A stretch of DNA of 5,250 nucleotides from Rhodoferax sp. GTDB taxonomy: Bacteria > Pseudomonadota > Gammaproteobacteria > Burkholderiales > Burkholderiaceae. Below the pieces are notes generated by a model, which searched no databases, was not told the origin of the DNA, and saw only the letters and a program-made list of their open reading frames with translations. Position numbers and translations under genes: made by a program. Positions 1-5,250 of the stretch are shown in pieces; the first letter of the stretch is position 1, and each line of letters opens with the position of its first letter. The stretch spans positions 1 to 5,250 of the forward strand of contig JAQGNA010000342.1 of the NCBI GenBank assembly GCA_028292075.1, given 5' to 3'.

Positions 1-153
1 TTCGGCTCCGACTACTGGAAGCGCCTGCTGAACTTCGACGTGCTGATCGAAGAAGGCGCGATCTCGCCGCAGGACCTCGAACTGTTCCAGTATGTGGACG
101 ACCCGCAAGACGGCTGGGACGCGATCAGCAAGTTCTACAAAATGGAAGCCTGA
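1..153 (+). CDS. LOG-family (TIGR00730-like) Rossmann-fold protein, C-terminal fragment
   Basis: This is an open frame from base 1 to a TGA at 151-153, giving the last 50 residues of a protein that starts upstream of the window. It begins FGSDYWKRLLNFDVLIEEGA, continues with ISPQDLELFQYVDDP, and ends KFYKMEA. The order (F/L)G-x-x-(Y/F)W, then an (I/L)xEGxIS turn, then DLxLFxxVDDPxxxWDxI is the usual C-terminal end of LOG-family proteins, once annotated as lysine decarboxylases. Known members act as nucleoside 5'-monophosphate phosphoribohydrolases, cutting the N-glycosidic bond of a (modified) nucleotide in the cytoplasm. The diagnostic PGGxGTxxE motif would lie before the window, so it cannot be checked and the substrate cannot be told. 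The gene converges on the MFS gene, with 79 nt between the two stops. The family is recognised from memory of its C-terminus, so the call is good but not certain. Confidence 0.78.
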   Translation, partial: FGSDYWKRLLNFDVLIEEGAISPQDLELFQYVDDPQDGWDAISKFYKMEA

Positions 154-232
154 ACTTCCTGACTGGCGGCCCATGGGTCAACGGCCCGCCGGGTCGATGT
201 CTCGACGGGTCAGCAAGTCAGCGGACGATGAC
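154..232. other. Convergent intergenic spacer with nested inverted repeats
   Basis: The 79 nt between the LOG-gene stop and the MFS-gene stop contain three stems that can form together. The outer one pairs CTGACT (159-164) with AGTCAG (216-221). Inside it, GGCGG (165-169) pairs with CCGCC (186-190), extended by CC/GG around one bulged C, and GTCGA (193-197) pairs with TCGAC (202-206) across a TGTC loop. Neither strand shows a T-run after the stems, so this is not a classical intrinsic terminator. It may slow polymerases or protect 3' ends from either side, which is inference only. Confidence 0.35.
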
Positions 233-1423
233 TCAATGCGCCGGTGGCGGCGCCTCGCGCGGCACCGGCTTCAACAGCCAGGCGGCCCGCGAGCCGGTGC
301 CCACGGCCAGGCCGACGATCCAGAAGAGCCCCGCCACGCCGATCAGCGAACTCAGGGCCCCGAACAAGATCGGCATGAGCACGCTCGAGGCGTTGATACT
401 CATGAGCCGCAGCCCCAGGGCTTCGCCGTGACGGTGTTCCGGCGTGATCTGGTGCAACGTGCTCATCACCATGGGTTGCACCGAGCCGAGCGACAACCCG
501 AGCAGCACCGACACCAGCCCCATGGTCCAGGCCGTGGGCAGCAGCGGGTACACCGCGAAGAGCACTGCCGTGACCAGCATCGCACCCGTGATCACCGCCC
601 ATTCGCGCAGGCGCTCGGCCAGCAGCGGCATGACGATGCGCACGACCGCAGCGGCAATGGCAAACGCGCCGAGGATGGTGCCGATGACCGACGCGCTCAG
701 GCCGCGCTCATGGCCGAGGATCGGCACGACGAAGGTGTGCACGTCCCAGCACGATGACAAGGCCCAGTTGACCAGCAGCAGGCGCCGCAGCATGGGCTCG
801 TGCAGCAGGTCCCAGACGCGGGGCTTGCCGGCACCAGGCGCCAGGTGCATGCGAGGCAGCTCTGCAGCGCGCCGCACCAGCAGCCAGGTGAGGATCGGCA
901 GCATTGCCATGAGCCCGAAGGCCACGCGGTAGCCGAACAGGTCGCCCGGTGCCGCACCCGCATGATCGATCAACAGGCCGGCGACGAAGGGACCGAAGAA
1001 GTTCGAGAACGCCGGCCCGATGGCCAGCCAGCTGAACACCTGCTTGAGCTGCGTGGCGCCCTCGGCCACGCGGCCCACATGGCGCTGCAGAACGATCGAG
1101 GCCACACCCGTTGCGCCGCCCGTGGCCAACGCGGCGATGCACAGTGCCGGATAGGTGGGCAGCAGCGCGGCCAGCCCTGCCCCCACCATGGCCGCGACCA
1201 CCGCATAGATGACCGGGCGGCGCAGGCCGTGGCGGTCGGCATAGCGGCCTGCAGGCAGCGCGAGGAACACTTGCGTCAACGCGAACAGGGCCAGCAGAAA
1301 GCCCACCGGCATGGCGCCATAGCCTTCACGCAGGGCCAGCAGTGGCGCGGCCAGGCGGGTGCCCGCCATGCAGGCGTGCACGCACACATGGGCCATGATG
1401 AGCCGTGCCAGCGCGGCGTTCAT
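233..1423 (-). CDS. Major facilitator superfamily (MFS) transporter
   Basis: This gene encodes a 396-residue polytopic inner-membrane protein of normal length for a 12-helix MFS carrier. Hydrophobic segments fall at about 7-31, 37-58, 70-90, 92-112, 127-153, 162-184, 212-237, 246-268, 275-296, 298-320, 340-362 and 364-384. The loop between helices 2 and 3 carries a clear MFS motif A, GRYADRHGLRRP (59-70). A degenerate copy (LAERLREW, 268-275) sits at the equivalent place in the second half, as expected from the internal duplication. A polar central loop (about 185-210) separates the halves. The C-terminal tail is short and Pro-rich. No substrate-specific signature is recognisable; drug, sugar or organic-acid efflux or uptake are all possible. 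The start ATG overlaps the rmuC stop as ATGA (1420-1423), which argues for translational coupling, and a weak GAGG lies 10 nt upstream. It is the last gene of the leftward cluster. Confidence 0.9.
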   Translation of the reverse strand: MNAALARLIMAHVCVHACMAGTRLAAPLLALREGYGAMPVGFLLALFALTQVFLALPAGRYADRHGLRRPVIYAVVAAMVGAGLAALLPTYPALCIAALATGGATGVASIVLQRHVGRVAEGATQLKQVFSWLAIGPAFSNFFGPFVAGLLIDHAGAAPGDLFGYRVAFGLMAMLPILTWLLVRRAAELPRMHLAPGAGKPRVWDLLHEPMLRRLLLVNWALSSCWDVHTFVVPILGHERGLSASVIGTILGAFAIAAAVVRIVMPLLAERLREWAVITGAMLVTAVLFAVYPLLPTAWTMGLVSVLLGLSLGSVQPMVMSTLHQITPEHRHGEALGLRLMSINASSVLMPILFGALSSLIGVAGLFWIVGLAVGTGSRAAWLLKPVPREAPPPAH

Positions 1424-2841
1424 GGCATGCGGGCCTCGGGTCCATCCGCAGCAATGGCCGGCGCGTCCGCAGGAATGGTCGGCGCATCTGCTTCATCGAC
1501 CGGTGCATTCACGGCCAGCACGGCTTGTGCCTGGCCTTCGGGCAGCGCCTCGACCACCCGCAGCGCGCGGCGCAGCTGACGGGTGCGGGTGTCGGCCTTG
1601 TCGAGCGTGTCGGAAGCCTTCTGAACCTGCTCGCGGATGCGCGCCACCCATTCGCCGTAGCGCTCGAATTCGGTCTTCACCGCGCCCAGCACCTTCCAGA
1701 CTTCGCTTGCCTGCTGCTCGAGCGCGAGCGTGCGAAAACCCATGTGCAGGCTGTTCAACATGGCCAGCAGGGTGGTGGGCCCGGCCAGCGTGACACGGTG
1801 GTCGCGCTGCAGGCTCTCCATCAGGCCGGGGCGACGCAACACCTCGGCATAGAGGCTTTCGATCGGCAGGAAAAGGATGGCGAAGTCGGTGGTGTGCGGC
1901 GGCGCCAGGTAGCTTTCGGCAATGGACTTGGCCTCGCTGCGAATGCGCGCCTCAAGGGCCTTGCCACTGGCCTCTGCGGCCCCCGCGTCTGCGCGTTCGT
2001 GGGCGTCGAGCAGGCGCTCGTAGTCGTCGCGCGGAAACTTCGCGTCGATGGGCAGCCAGACCGGCGCGCCGTCGGCCACGCGGCCCGGGAAGCGCACCGC
2101 AAAGTCGACCCGCTGATTGCTGCGCGGCCGGGTTTCGACCTGGCGTCCGTATTGCTCGGGCGTGAGCACCTGCTCGAGCAGTGCCTCAAGTTGCACCTCG
2201 CCGAAGATGCCGCGCGTCTTGACGTTGGTCAACACCCGCTGAAGATCGCCGACGCCCTGTGCCAGCGACTGCATTTCGCCCAGGCCCTTGTGCACCTGCT
2301 CCAGGCGGTCGGCCACCTGCTTGAAACTTTCGCCCAGCCGGGTTTCGAGCGTGGCCTGCAGCTTCTCGTCGACGGTGGCGCGCATCTCGTCGAGCTTGGC
2401 GGCATTGCTCTGCTGCAACTGGGCCAGCTGCGTCTCCAATGTGGCGCGCACCTCGCCGAGCCGGCGGGCGTTGGCTTCGCTCAAACCCTGCAATTGCGTC
2501 GTCAGGGTGTCGGCCAACGTTTTCTGCAGCAAGGTCAGCTGCTGGGCGAACGCGTCGATCTGGGCGTTCTGCGTGCGCAGCGCCTCGCCGTTCTGCTGCA
2601 CCACCATGCGCTGGAAACTGGCCAGGTTGCCGGCCAGCTCCTGCCGCCCTGCCCGGCCCGTCTCGGTGATCTCGCGCCGCAGCTCGCGCTCCAGGCGCTC
2701 GTCGCCGGACTGCACGCCGGCCATGATTTCATCGGCGTCGACCTTGGGGCTGCCGCGCAGCAGCAGGACCAGGACCATCACCACGTTCAGGGCCGCGAGG
2801 CCCACCATCACCCAACCCTGCAGCGAGAACTCGAAGGACAT
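1420..2841 (-). CDS. rmuC: RmuC-type DNA recombination protein
   Basis: With the start at 2841 the protein is 473 residues. A single membrane anchor (about 9-28) is followed by a long Gln/Ala/Leu-rich coiled coil (about 40-205), then the conserved RmuC domain (about 205-430). Family hallmarks are NVKTRGIFGEVQLEALLEQ (206-224), LPIDAKFPRDDYERL (263-277), FLPIESLYAEVLRRPGL (324-340) and TLAGPTTLLAMLNSLHMGFR (351-370), followed by VWKVLGAVKTEF. The domain is thought to have a PD-(D/E)XK nuclease-like fold; D246, D266 and K268, with E215 or E219, are the likely active-site residues here (inference). In E. coli, RmuC limits inversions at short inverted repeats, and its biochemical activity is poorly defined. 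The frame is open back to an ATG at 2913, but that start would put 24 basic residues before the anchor and overlap the dehydrogenase by 65 nt. The 2841 start follows that gene's stop by 7 nt. The C-terminal tail carries an unusual Ala/Pro/Asp repeat. Confidence 0.95.
   Translation of the reverse strand: MSFEFSLQGWVMVGLAALNVVMVLVLLLRGSPKVDADEIMAGVQSGDERLERELRREITETGRAGRQELAGNLASFQRMVVQQNGEALRTQNAQIDAFAQQLTLLQKTLADTLTTQLQGLSEANARRLGEVRATLETQLAQLQQSNAAKLDEMRATVDEKLQATLETRLGESFKQVADRLEQVHKGLGEMQSLAQGVGDLQRVLTNVKTRGIFGEVQLEALLEQVLTPEQYGRQVETRPRSNQRVDFAVRFPGRVADGAPVWLPIDAKFPRDDYERLLDAHERADAGAAEASGKALEARIRSEAKSIAESYLAPPHTTDFAILFLPIESLYAEVLRRPGLMESLQRDHRVTLAGPTTLLAMLNSLHMGFRTLALEQQASEVWKVLGAVKTEFERYGEWVARIREQVQKASDTLDKADTRTRQLRRALRVVEALPEGQAQAVLAVNAPVDEADAPTIPADAPAIAADGPEARMP
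1445..1507 (-). repeat. In-frame 21-nt tandem repeat encoding APxxxAD heptapeptides in RmuC
   Basis: Units at 1445-1465 and 1466-1486 match at 18 of 21 bases. A more diverged third unit at 1487-1507 matches the second at 12 of 21. In RmuC they encode, in protein order, APVDEAD (446-452), APTIPAD (453-459) and APAIAAD (460-466), seven residues before the stop codon. The unit is a whole number of codons, so changes in copy number would not break the frame or the coupling to the MFS gene. It is probably a disordered acidic tail that grew by slippage or unequal crossover. Confidence 0.8.
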
Positions 2842-2848
2842 CGGTGCG

Positions 2849-3835
2849 TTACTTCCCCGCCATGACCGCAGGGTTGAGCGGCGTGAGCGACTTGTTCTGC
2901 GTGAGGTAGCCAATCAGGTTGTCGCTCGCCAGGTTGGCCATGGCCATGCGCGTGGGCACGGTGGCGCTGGCGATGTGCGGGGTGAGCACCACGTTGGGCA
3001 CATCGAGCAAAGCCGCATGCACCAGCGGCTCGCCCTCGAACACGTCCAGCCCGGCGGCGGCGATGCGCTTCTCGCGGAGCGCCACGGCCAGCGCCGCGTC
3101 GTCGACGATGCCGCCGCGCGCGATGTTGACCAGCGTGGCGGTGGGCTTCATCAGCGCCAGCTCGGCCGCGCCGATGGTGTGGTGTGAAGCGGCCGAATAC
3201 GGCACCACCAGCACCACGTGGTCGGCGGTCTTGAGCAGCTCGTCCTTGCTTACGTAGCTGGCCTTGCACTCGGCCTCGAGCGAGGCGTCGAGCCGCGAGC
3301 GGTTGTGGTAGATCACCTTCATGCCGAAGCCGTGGGCGCCGCGCCGGGCAATGCCCTGGCCGATGCGGCCCATGCCGATGATGCCCAGCGTGCTGCCGTG
3401 GATGTCCGACCCGGCGAACATGTCGACCGCCCACTTGGTCCACAGGCCGGCACGCAGGTAGTGCTCGCTCTCGGTGATGCGCCGCGCCGTGGCCATCAGC
3501 AGGGCGAAGCCGAAGTCGGCAGTGGTCTCGGTCAGCACGTCGGGCGCATTGGTGGCGAGCACGCCGGCCGCGGTCATGGCGTCGATGTCGAAGTTGTTGT
3601 AGCCCACGGCCATGTTGGCGCAGATCTTCAACTCCGGGCAAGCCTTCAGCACCTCGGCATCGATGCGCTCGCTGCCGGTGGTGAACACGCCGGCCTTGCC
3701 CTGCAGCTTCTCGATCAGGCCGGCTTTGGTGAACACCGTGTCGGCTGGATTGGTCTCGACTTCGAAATGCTGTTCGAGCCGGGCGACGATCTCCGGAAAG
3801 ACGGCGCGGGCGATGAGGATCTTGGGTTTGGACAT
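2849..3835 (-). CDS. ghrB: D-2-hydroxyacid dehydrogenase, GhrB-like glyoxylate/hydroxypyruvate reductase
   Basis: This cytoplasmic enzyme of 328 residues, normal for the family, probably reduces glyoxylate to glycolate and hydroxypyruvate to D-glycerate, and perhaps 2-ketogluconate. Substrate-loop residues are MAVGYNNFD (75-83). The Rossmann motif is GIIGMGRIGQ (151-160). The catalytic set is complete: Arg240 in NIARGG, Glu269 in DVFEGEP and His287 in TPHIAS. After the second strand of the nucleotide fold the sequence reads YHNRSR (176-181). A basic residue there, in place of an acidic one, suggests NADPH over NADH (inference). The start at 3835 is chosen because AAGGAG lies 9 nt upstream and the protein then opens MSKPKILIA, the usual first strand. 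The frame runs further up to 3955, but those 40 residues are Arg/Pro-rich and come from the structured spacer. The stop is 7 nt before the rmuC start, so the two are probably co-transcribed. The exact substrate, and hence the symbol, is less certain than the family. Confidence 0.88.
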   Translation of the reverse strand: MSKPKILIARAVFPEIVARLEQHFEVETNPADTVFTKAGLIEKLQGKAGVFTTGSERIDAEVLKACPELKICANMAVGYNNFDIDAMTAAGVLATNAPDVLTETTADFGFALLMATARRITESEHYLRAGLWTKWAVDMFAGSDIHGSTLGIIGMGRIGQGIARRGAHGFGMKVIYHNRSRLDASLEAECKASYVSKDELLKTADHVVLVVPYSAASHHTIGAAELALMKPTATLVNIARGGIVDDAALAVALREKRIAAAGLDVFEGEPLVHAALLDVPNVVLTPHIASATVPTRMAMANLASDNLIGYLTQNKSLTPLNPAVMAGK

Positions 3836-3980
3836 GGCGATGGTCTCCTTAGGGACGGTTCGAGGGGACGGGGGTTTATTTTTCCAGAGCACCGCGGAAC
3901 TGGCTCCGTCAGGCCGCCGGCGTTGCCCCCGGCAGGGGGTTGGCGACAGCGACACGCGGTGCGCGAAGCCCGGGGATGAG
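3836..3980 (-). other. Structured 145-nt spacer between antiporter and dehydrogenase genes
   Basis: No gene is supported here. A compact hairpin pairs CCCCC (3926-3930) with GGGGG (3935-3939) around a GGCA loop. It is flanked by CGCC (3915-3918) and GGCG (3942-3945), which can close it further, and by the palindrome CGCCGGCG (3915-3922). A wider 8-nt perfect inverted repeat, GCACCGCG (3889-3896) and CGCGGTGC (3955-3962), brackets the whole. Reading leftward, the stem is not followed by a T-run, so it is a poor intrinsic terminator, though it could attenuate transcription or stabilise the 3' end of the antiporter message. Between the structure and the ribosome binding site lies the only A/T-rich stretch (3875-3884), where a promoter for the dehydrogenase operon could sit. 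I could not define good -35 and -10 boxes. Confidence 0.5.
3845..3850 (-). promoter_or_regulatory. Strong ribosome binding site of the dehydrogenase gene
   Basis: On the minus strand AAGGAG sits 9 nt before the ATG whose first base is at 3835. It is a near-perfect complement to the 16S rRNA 3' end and decides the start of the dehydrogenase over the upstream in-frame ATG at 3955. By contrast, the rmuC and MFS starts have only weak upstream purine runs, in line with translational coupling from this first well-primed cistron. Confidence 0.85.
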
Positions 3981-5250
3981 CTACCGGAACCAGATGAAGG
4001 TCATGACGATGAAGAGCGGTACCAGGATGCCGACGGACCAGGCCATGTAGCCAAAGAAGCTCGGCATCTTCACGCCCCGCTCTTCGGCGATGGCCTTGAC
4101 CATCATGTTCGGCGCATTGCCGATGTAGCTGTTGGCGCCCATGAACACGGCCCCGGCGGAGATTGCGGCCAGCGTGGGTGCCATGGTGGTCATCAGCGTC
4201 TGGGCGTCACCGCCGGCGGTGTTGAAGAACACCAGGTAAGTCGGCGCGTTGTCGAGAAATGAACTCAGCAGGCCAGCGGCCCAGAAGTACATCGCCGGAT
4301 CGGGCTGGCCATCGGGCCGGGTCACCGCGGACACCACCGCGCCGAAGGGCCCGGCCGTGCCAGCGCGCAGCATGGCGATGACCGGGATGATGGTGAGGAA
4401 GATGCCCGCGAACAGCTTGGCCACCTCCTGCATCGGTCCCCAGGAGAACTGATTGTCGGCATGCACGCGGGCCGGGGTGAGCTTGAGCGAGAGCAAAGTC
4501 ACCAGCACCAGACCGACATCGCGCACCAGGCCAGGCAGCCCGACTTCGGTGCCGGCAAGGTTGAACACCACCGGCGATTTCCAGATGCCGCTCAGCAGCA
4601 CCAGGCCGATCACGGCCAGCAGCAGCATGAAATTGAGGCCGCCATCGAAGCCGATCCGGCCGGTGTCGGGCGTGGGGTCGGGCATCTGCACGCGTTCGGT
4701 GCGCTCCCTCCGGAAGTACCAGCCGTCGACCACGAAGAACAGCGCCAGCAGCGTGCACAGCAAAAACAGCGTCTCGGGGAACACATGGCTCACGGTCCAG
4801 AAGAAGTCGACGCCCTTGAGAAAGCCGAGGAACAGCGGCGGGTCGCCCAGCGGGGTGAGCGACCCGCCGATGTTGGAGACGATGAAGATGAAGAACACCG
4901 CCACGTGCGCCTTGTGCAGGCGGTTGTCATTGGCGCGGATCAGCGGGCGGATCAGCAACATCGACGCGCCAGTGGTGCCCATGAAGCTGGCCAGCACCGC
5001 GCCGATGGCGAGGATGGCGACATTCAGCCCCGGGCTGCCATGCAGGTTGCCGCGGATGTACACGCCGCCGGCCACGGTGTACAGCGCGGTCAGCAGAATG
5101 ATGAACGGGATGTACTCGGCCAGCAGCGCATGCACCAGGCTCGAGGCGGCGAGACCCGGCCCGTATGACACGGCGAACGGCAGCAGGAAGGCCAGAGACC
5201 AGGCAGCGGCGACCTTGCCGAAGTGGTGGTGCCAGAAGGCCGGGGTCAAA
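3981..5250 (-). CDS. NhaD/ArsB-type sodium:proton antiporter, 5' end beyond the window
   Basis: At least 422 residues of a polytopic inner-membrane protein are present, ending at TAG (3981-3983). It belongs to the ion-transporter group that holds NhaD, ArsB and citrate carriers. Key signatures, numbered from the first full codon at 5249, are SNIGGSLTPLGDPP (125-138) in one half, and SSFLDNAPTYLVFF (329-342) with SYIGNAPNMMVKAIAEE (374-390) in the other. These paired re-entrant or helix-break motifs, with Asp and Asn in NIGG...GDPP and DNAPT, are where NhaD-like proteins bind Na+ or Li+. About ten hydrophobic segments are visible. A hydrophilic loop at about 178-200 separates the halves. The first visible codons, TTG ACC CCG, read LTPAFWHHHFGK; this HHHFGK stretch normally lies some 25-35 residues into such proteins, after a first helix, so TTG is very probably internal. 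Na+/H+ exchange is the likely role. Organic-acid transport cannot be excluded. Confidence 0.88.
   Translation of the reverse strand, partial: LTPAFWHHHFGKVAAAWSLAFLLPFAVSYGPGLAASSLVHALLAEYIPFIILLTALYTVAGGVYIRGNLHGSPGLNVAILAIGAVLASFMGTTGASMLLIRPLIRANDNRLHKAHVAVFFIFIVSNIGGSLTPLGDPPLFLGFLKGVDFFWTVSHVFPETLFLLCTLLALFFVVDGWYFRRERTERVQMPDPTPDTGRIGFDGGLNFMLLLAVIGLVLLSGIWKSPVVFNLAGTEVGLPGLVRDVGLVLVTLLSLKLTPARVHADNQFSWGPMQEVAKLFAGIFLTIIPVIAMLRAGTAGPFGAVVSAVTRPDGQPDPAMYFWAAGLLSSFLDNAPTYLVFFNTAGGDAQTLMTTMAPTLAAISAGAVFMGANSYIGNAPNMMVKAIAEERGVKMPSFFGYMAWSVGILVPLFIVMTFIWFR

Noticed and set aside
1405..2865. A 486-codon open frame on the + strand that covers the whole of rmuC.
   Set aside because: It is antisense to a clear RmuC gene, is rich in His, Gln, Leu and Gly as expected from reversed GC-rich codons, and shows no family motif. 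Its length follows from third-position G/C bias.
3865..3910. A sigma-70 promoter for the dehydrogenase operon around the A-rich stretch (AAAAAT on the minus strand).
   Set aside because: The -10-like hexamer matches at only 4 of 6 bases and no acceptable -35 box lies at 15-18 nt spacing.
3915..3945. An intrinsic terminator after the antiporter gene.
   Set aside because: The stem is strong, but no T-run follows it in the direction of transcription, so I call it only a stem-loop.
3836..3955. An N-terminal extension of the dehydrogenase to an ATG at 3955.
   Set aside because: The extra 40 residues are encoded by the hairpin spacer, resemble no Rossmann-fold N-terminus, and the AAGGAG site points to 3835.
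3218..3979. A 253-codon + strand frame opposite the dehydrogenase and spacer.
   Set aside because: It is antisense to a gene with complete catalytic motifs, and has no motif or good ribosome binding site of its own.
4461..5168. A 235-codon + strand frame opposite the antiporter.
   Set aside because: It is full of His, Gln, Glu and Asp, a typical complement of codons for hydrophobic membrane segments, with no recognisable domain.
233..5250. A possible defence island or mobile element, because RmuC is a nuclease-like protein.
   Set aside because: There is no integrase, transposase, terminal repeat, target duplication or change in base composition, and the neighbours are ordinary metabolic and transport genes.

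Overview
The window looks like ordinary chromosomal DNA from a GC-rich betaproteobacterium, most likely of the order Burkholderiales and perhaps the family Comamonadaceae. This rests on strong G/C bias at third codon positions, long antisense shadow reading frames, and the character of the five proteins. No RNA gene, mobile element, phage gene or CRISPR array is visible. I found no convincing undescribed system.

Layout. Bases 1-153 (+) hold the last 50 codons of a LOG-family (TIGR00730-type) Rossmann-fold protein whose start lies before the window. It converges on a leftward cluster of four genes. In transcription order (right to left) these are: a NhaD/ArsB-type ion antiporter (3981-5250, 5' end outside the window); a 145-nt structured spacer (3836-3980); a GhrB-like D-2-hydroxyacid dehydrogenase (2849-3835); an RmuC-type protein (1420-2841); and an MFS transporter (233-1423). 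The last three are packed like an operon: 7 nt separate the dehydrogenase stop from the rmuC start, and rmuC and the MFS gene share an ATGA stop/start. The antiporter may belong to a separate transcript, because the spacer contains a GC-rich stem-loop and the dehydrogenase has its own strong ribosome binding site.

Function. The dehydrogenase probably reduces glyoxylate or hydroxypyruvate, with sequence hints of NADPH preference. RmuC is a membrane-anchored coiled-coil protein with a nuclease-like domain linked to genome stability. The MFS protein and the antiporter are inner-membrane transporters. No single pathway obviously joins them, so the arrangement looks like a housekeeping operon of convenience.

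The points most worth a second look are the structured spacer, which may be a copy of a dispersed intergenic element; a three-unit APxxxAD repeat at the RmuC C-terminus; the start-site corrections for rmuC and the dehydrogenase; the artefactual TTG 'start' of the antiporter at the window edge; and a nested stem structure between the convergent genes.
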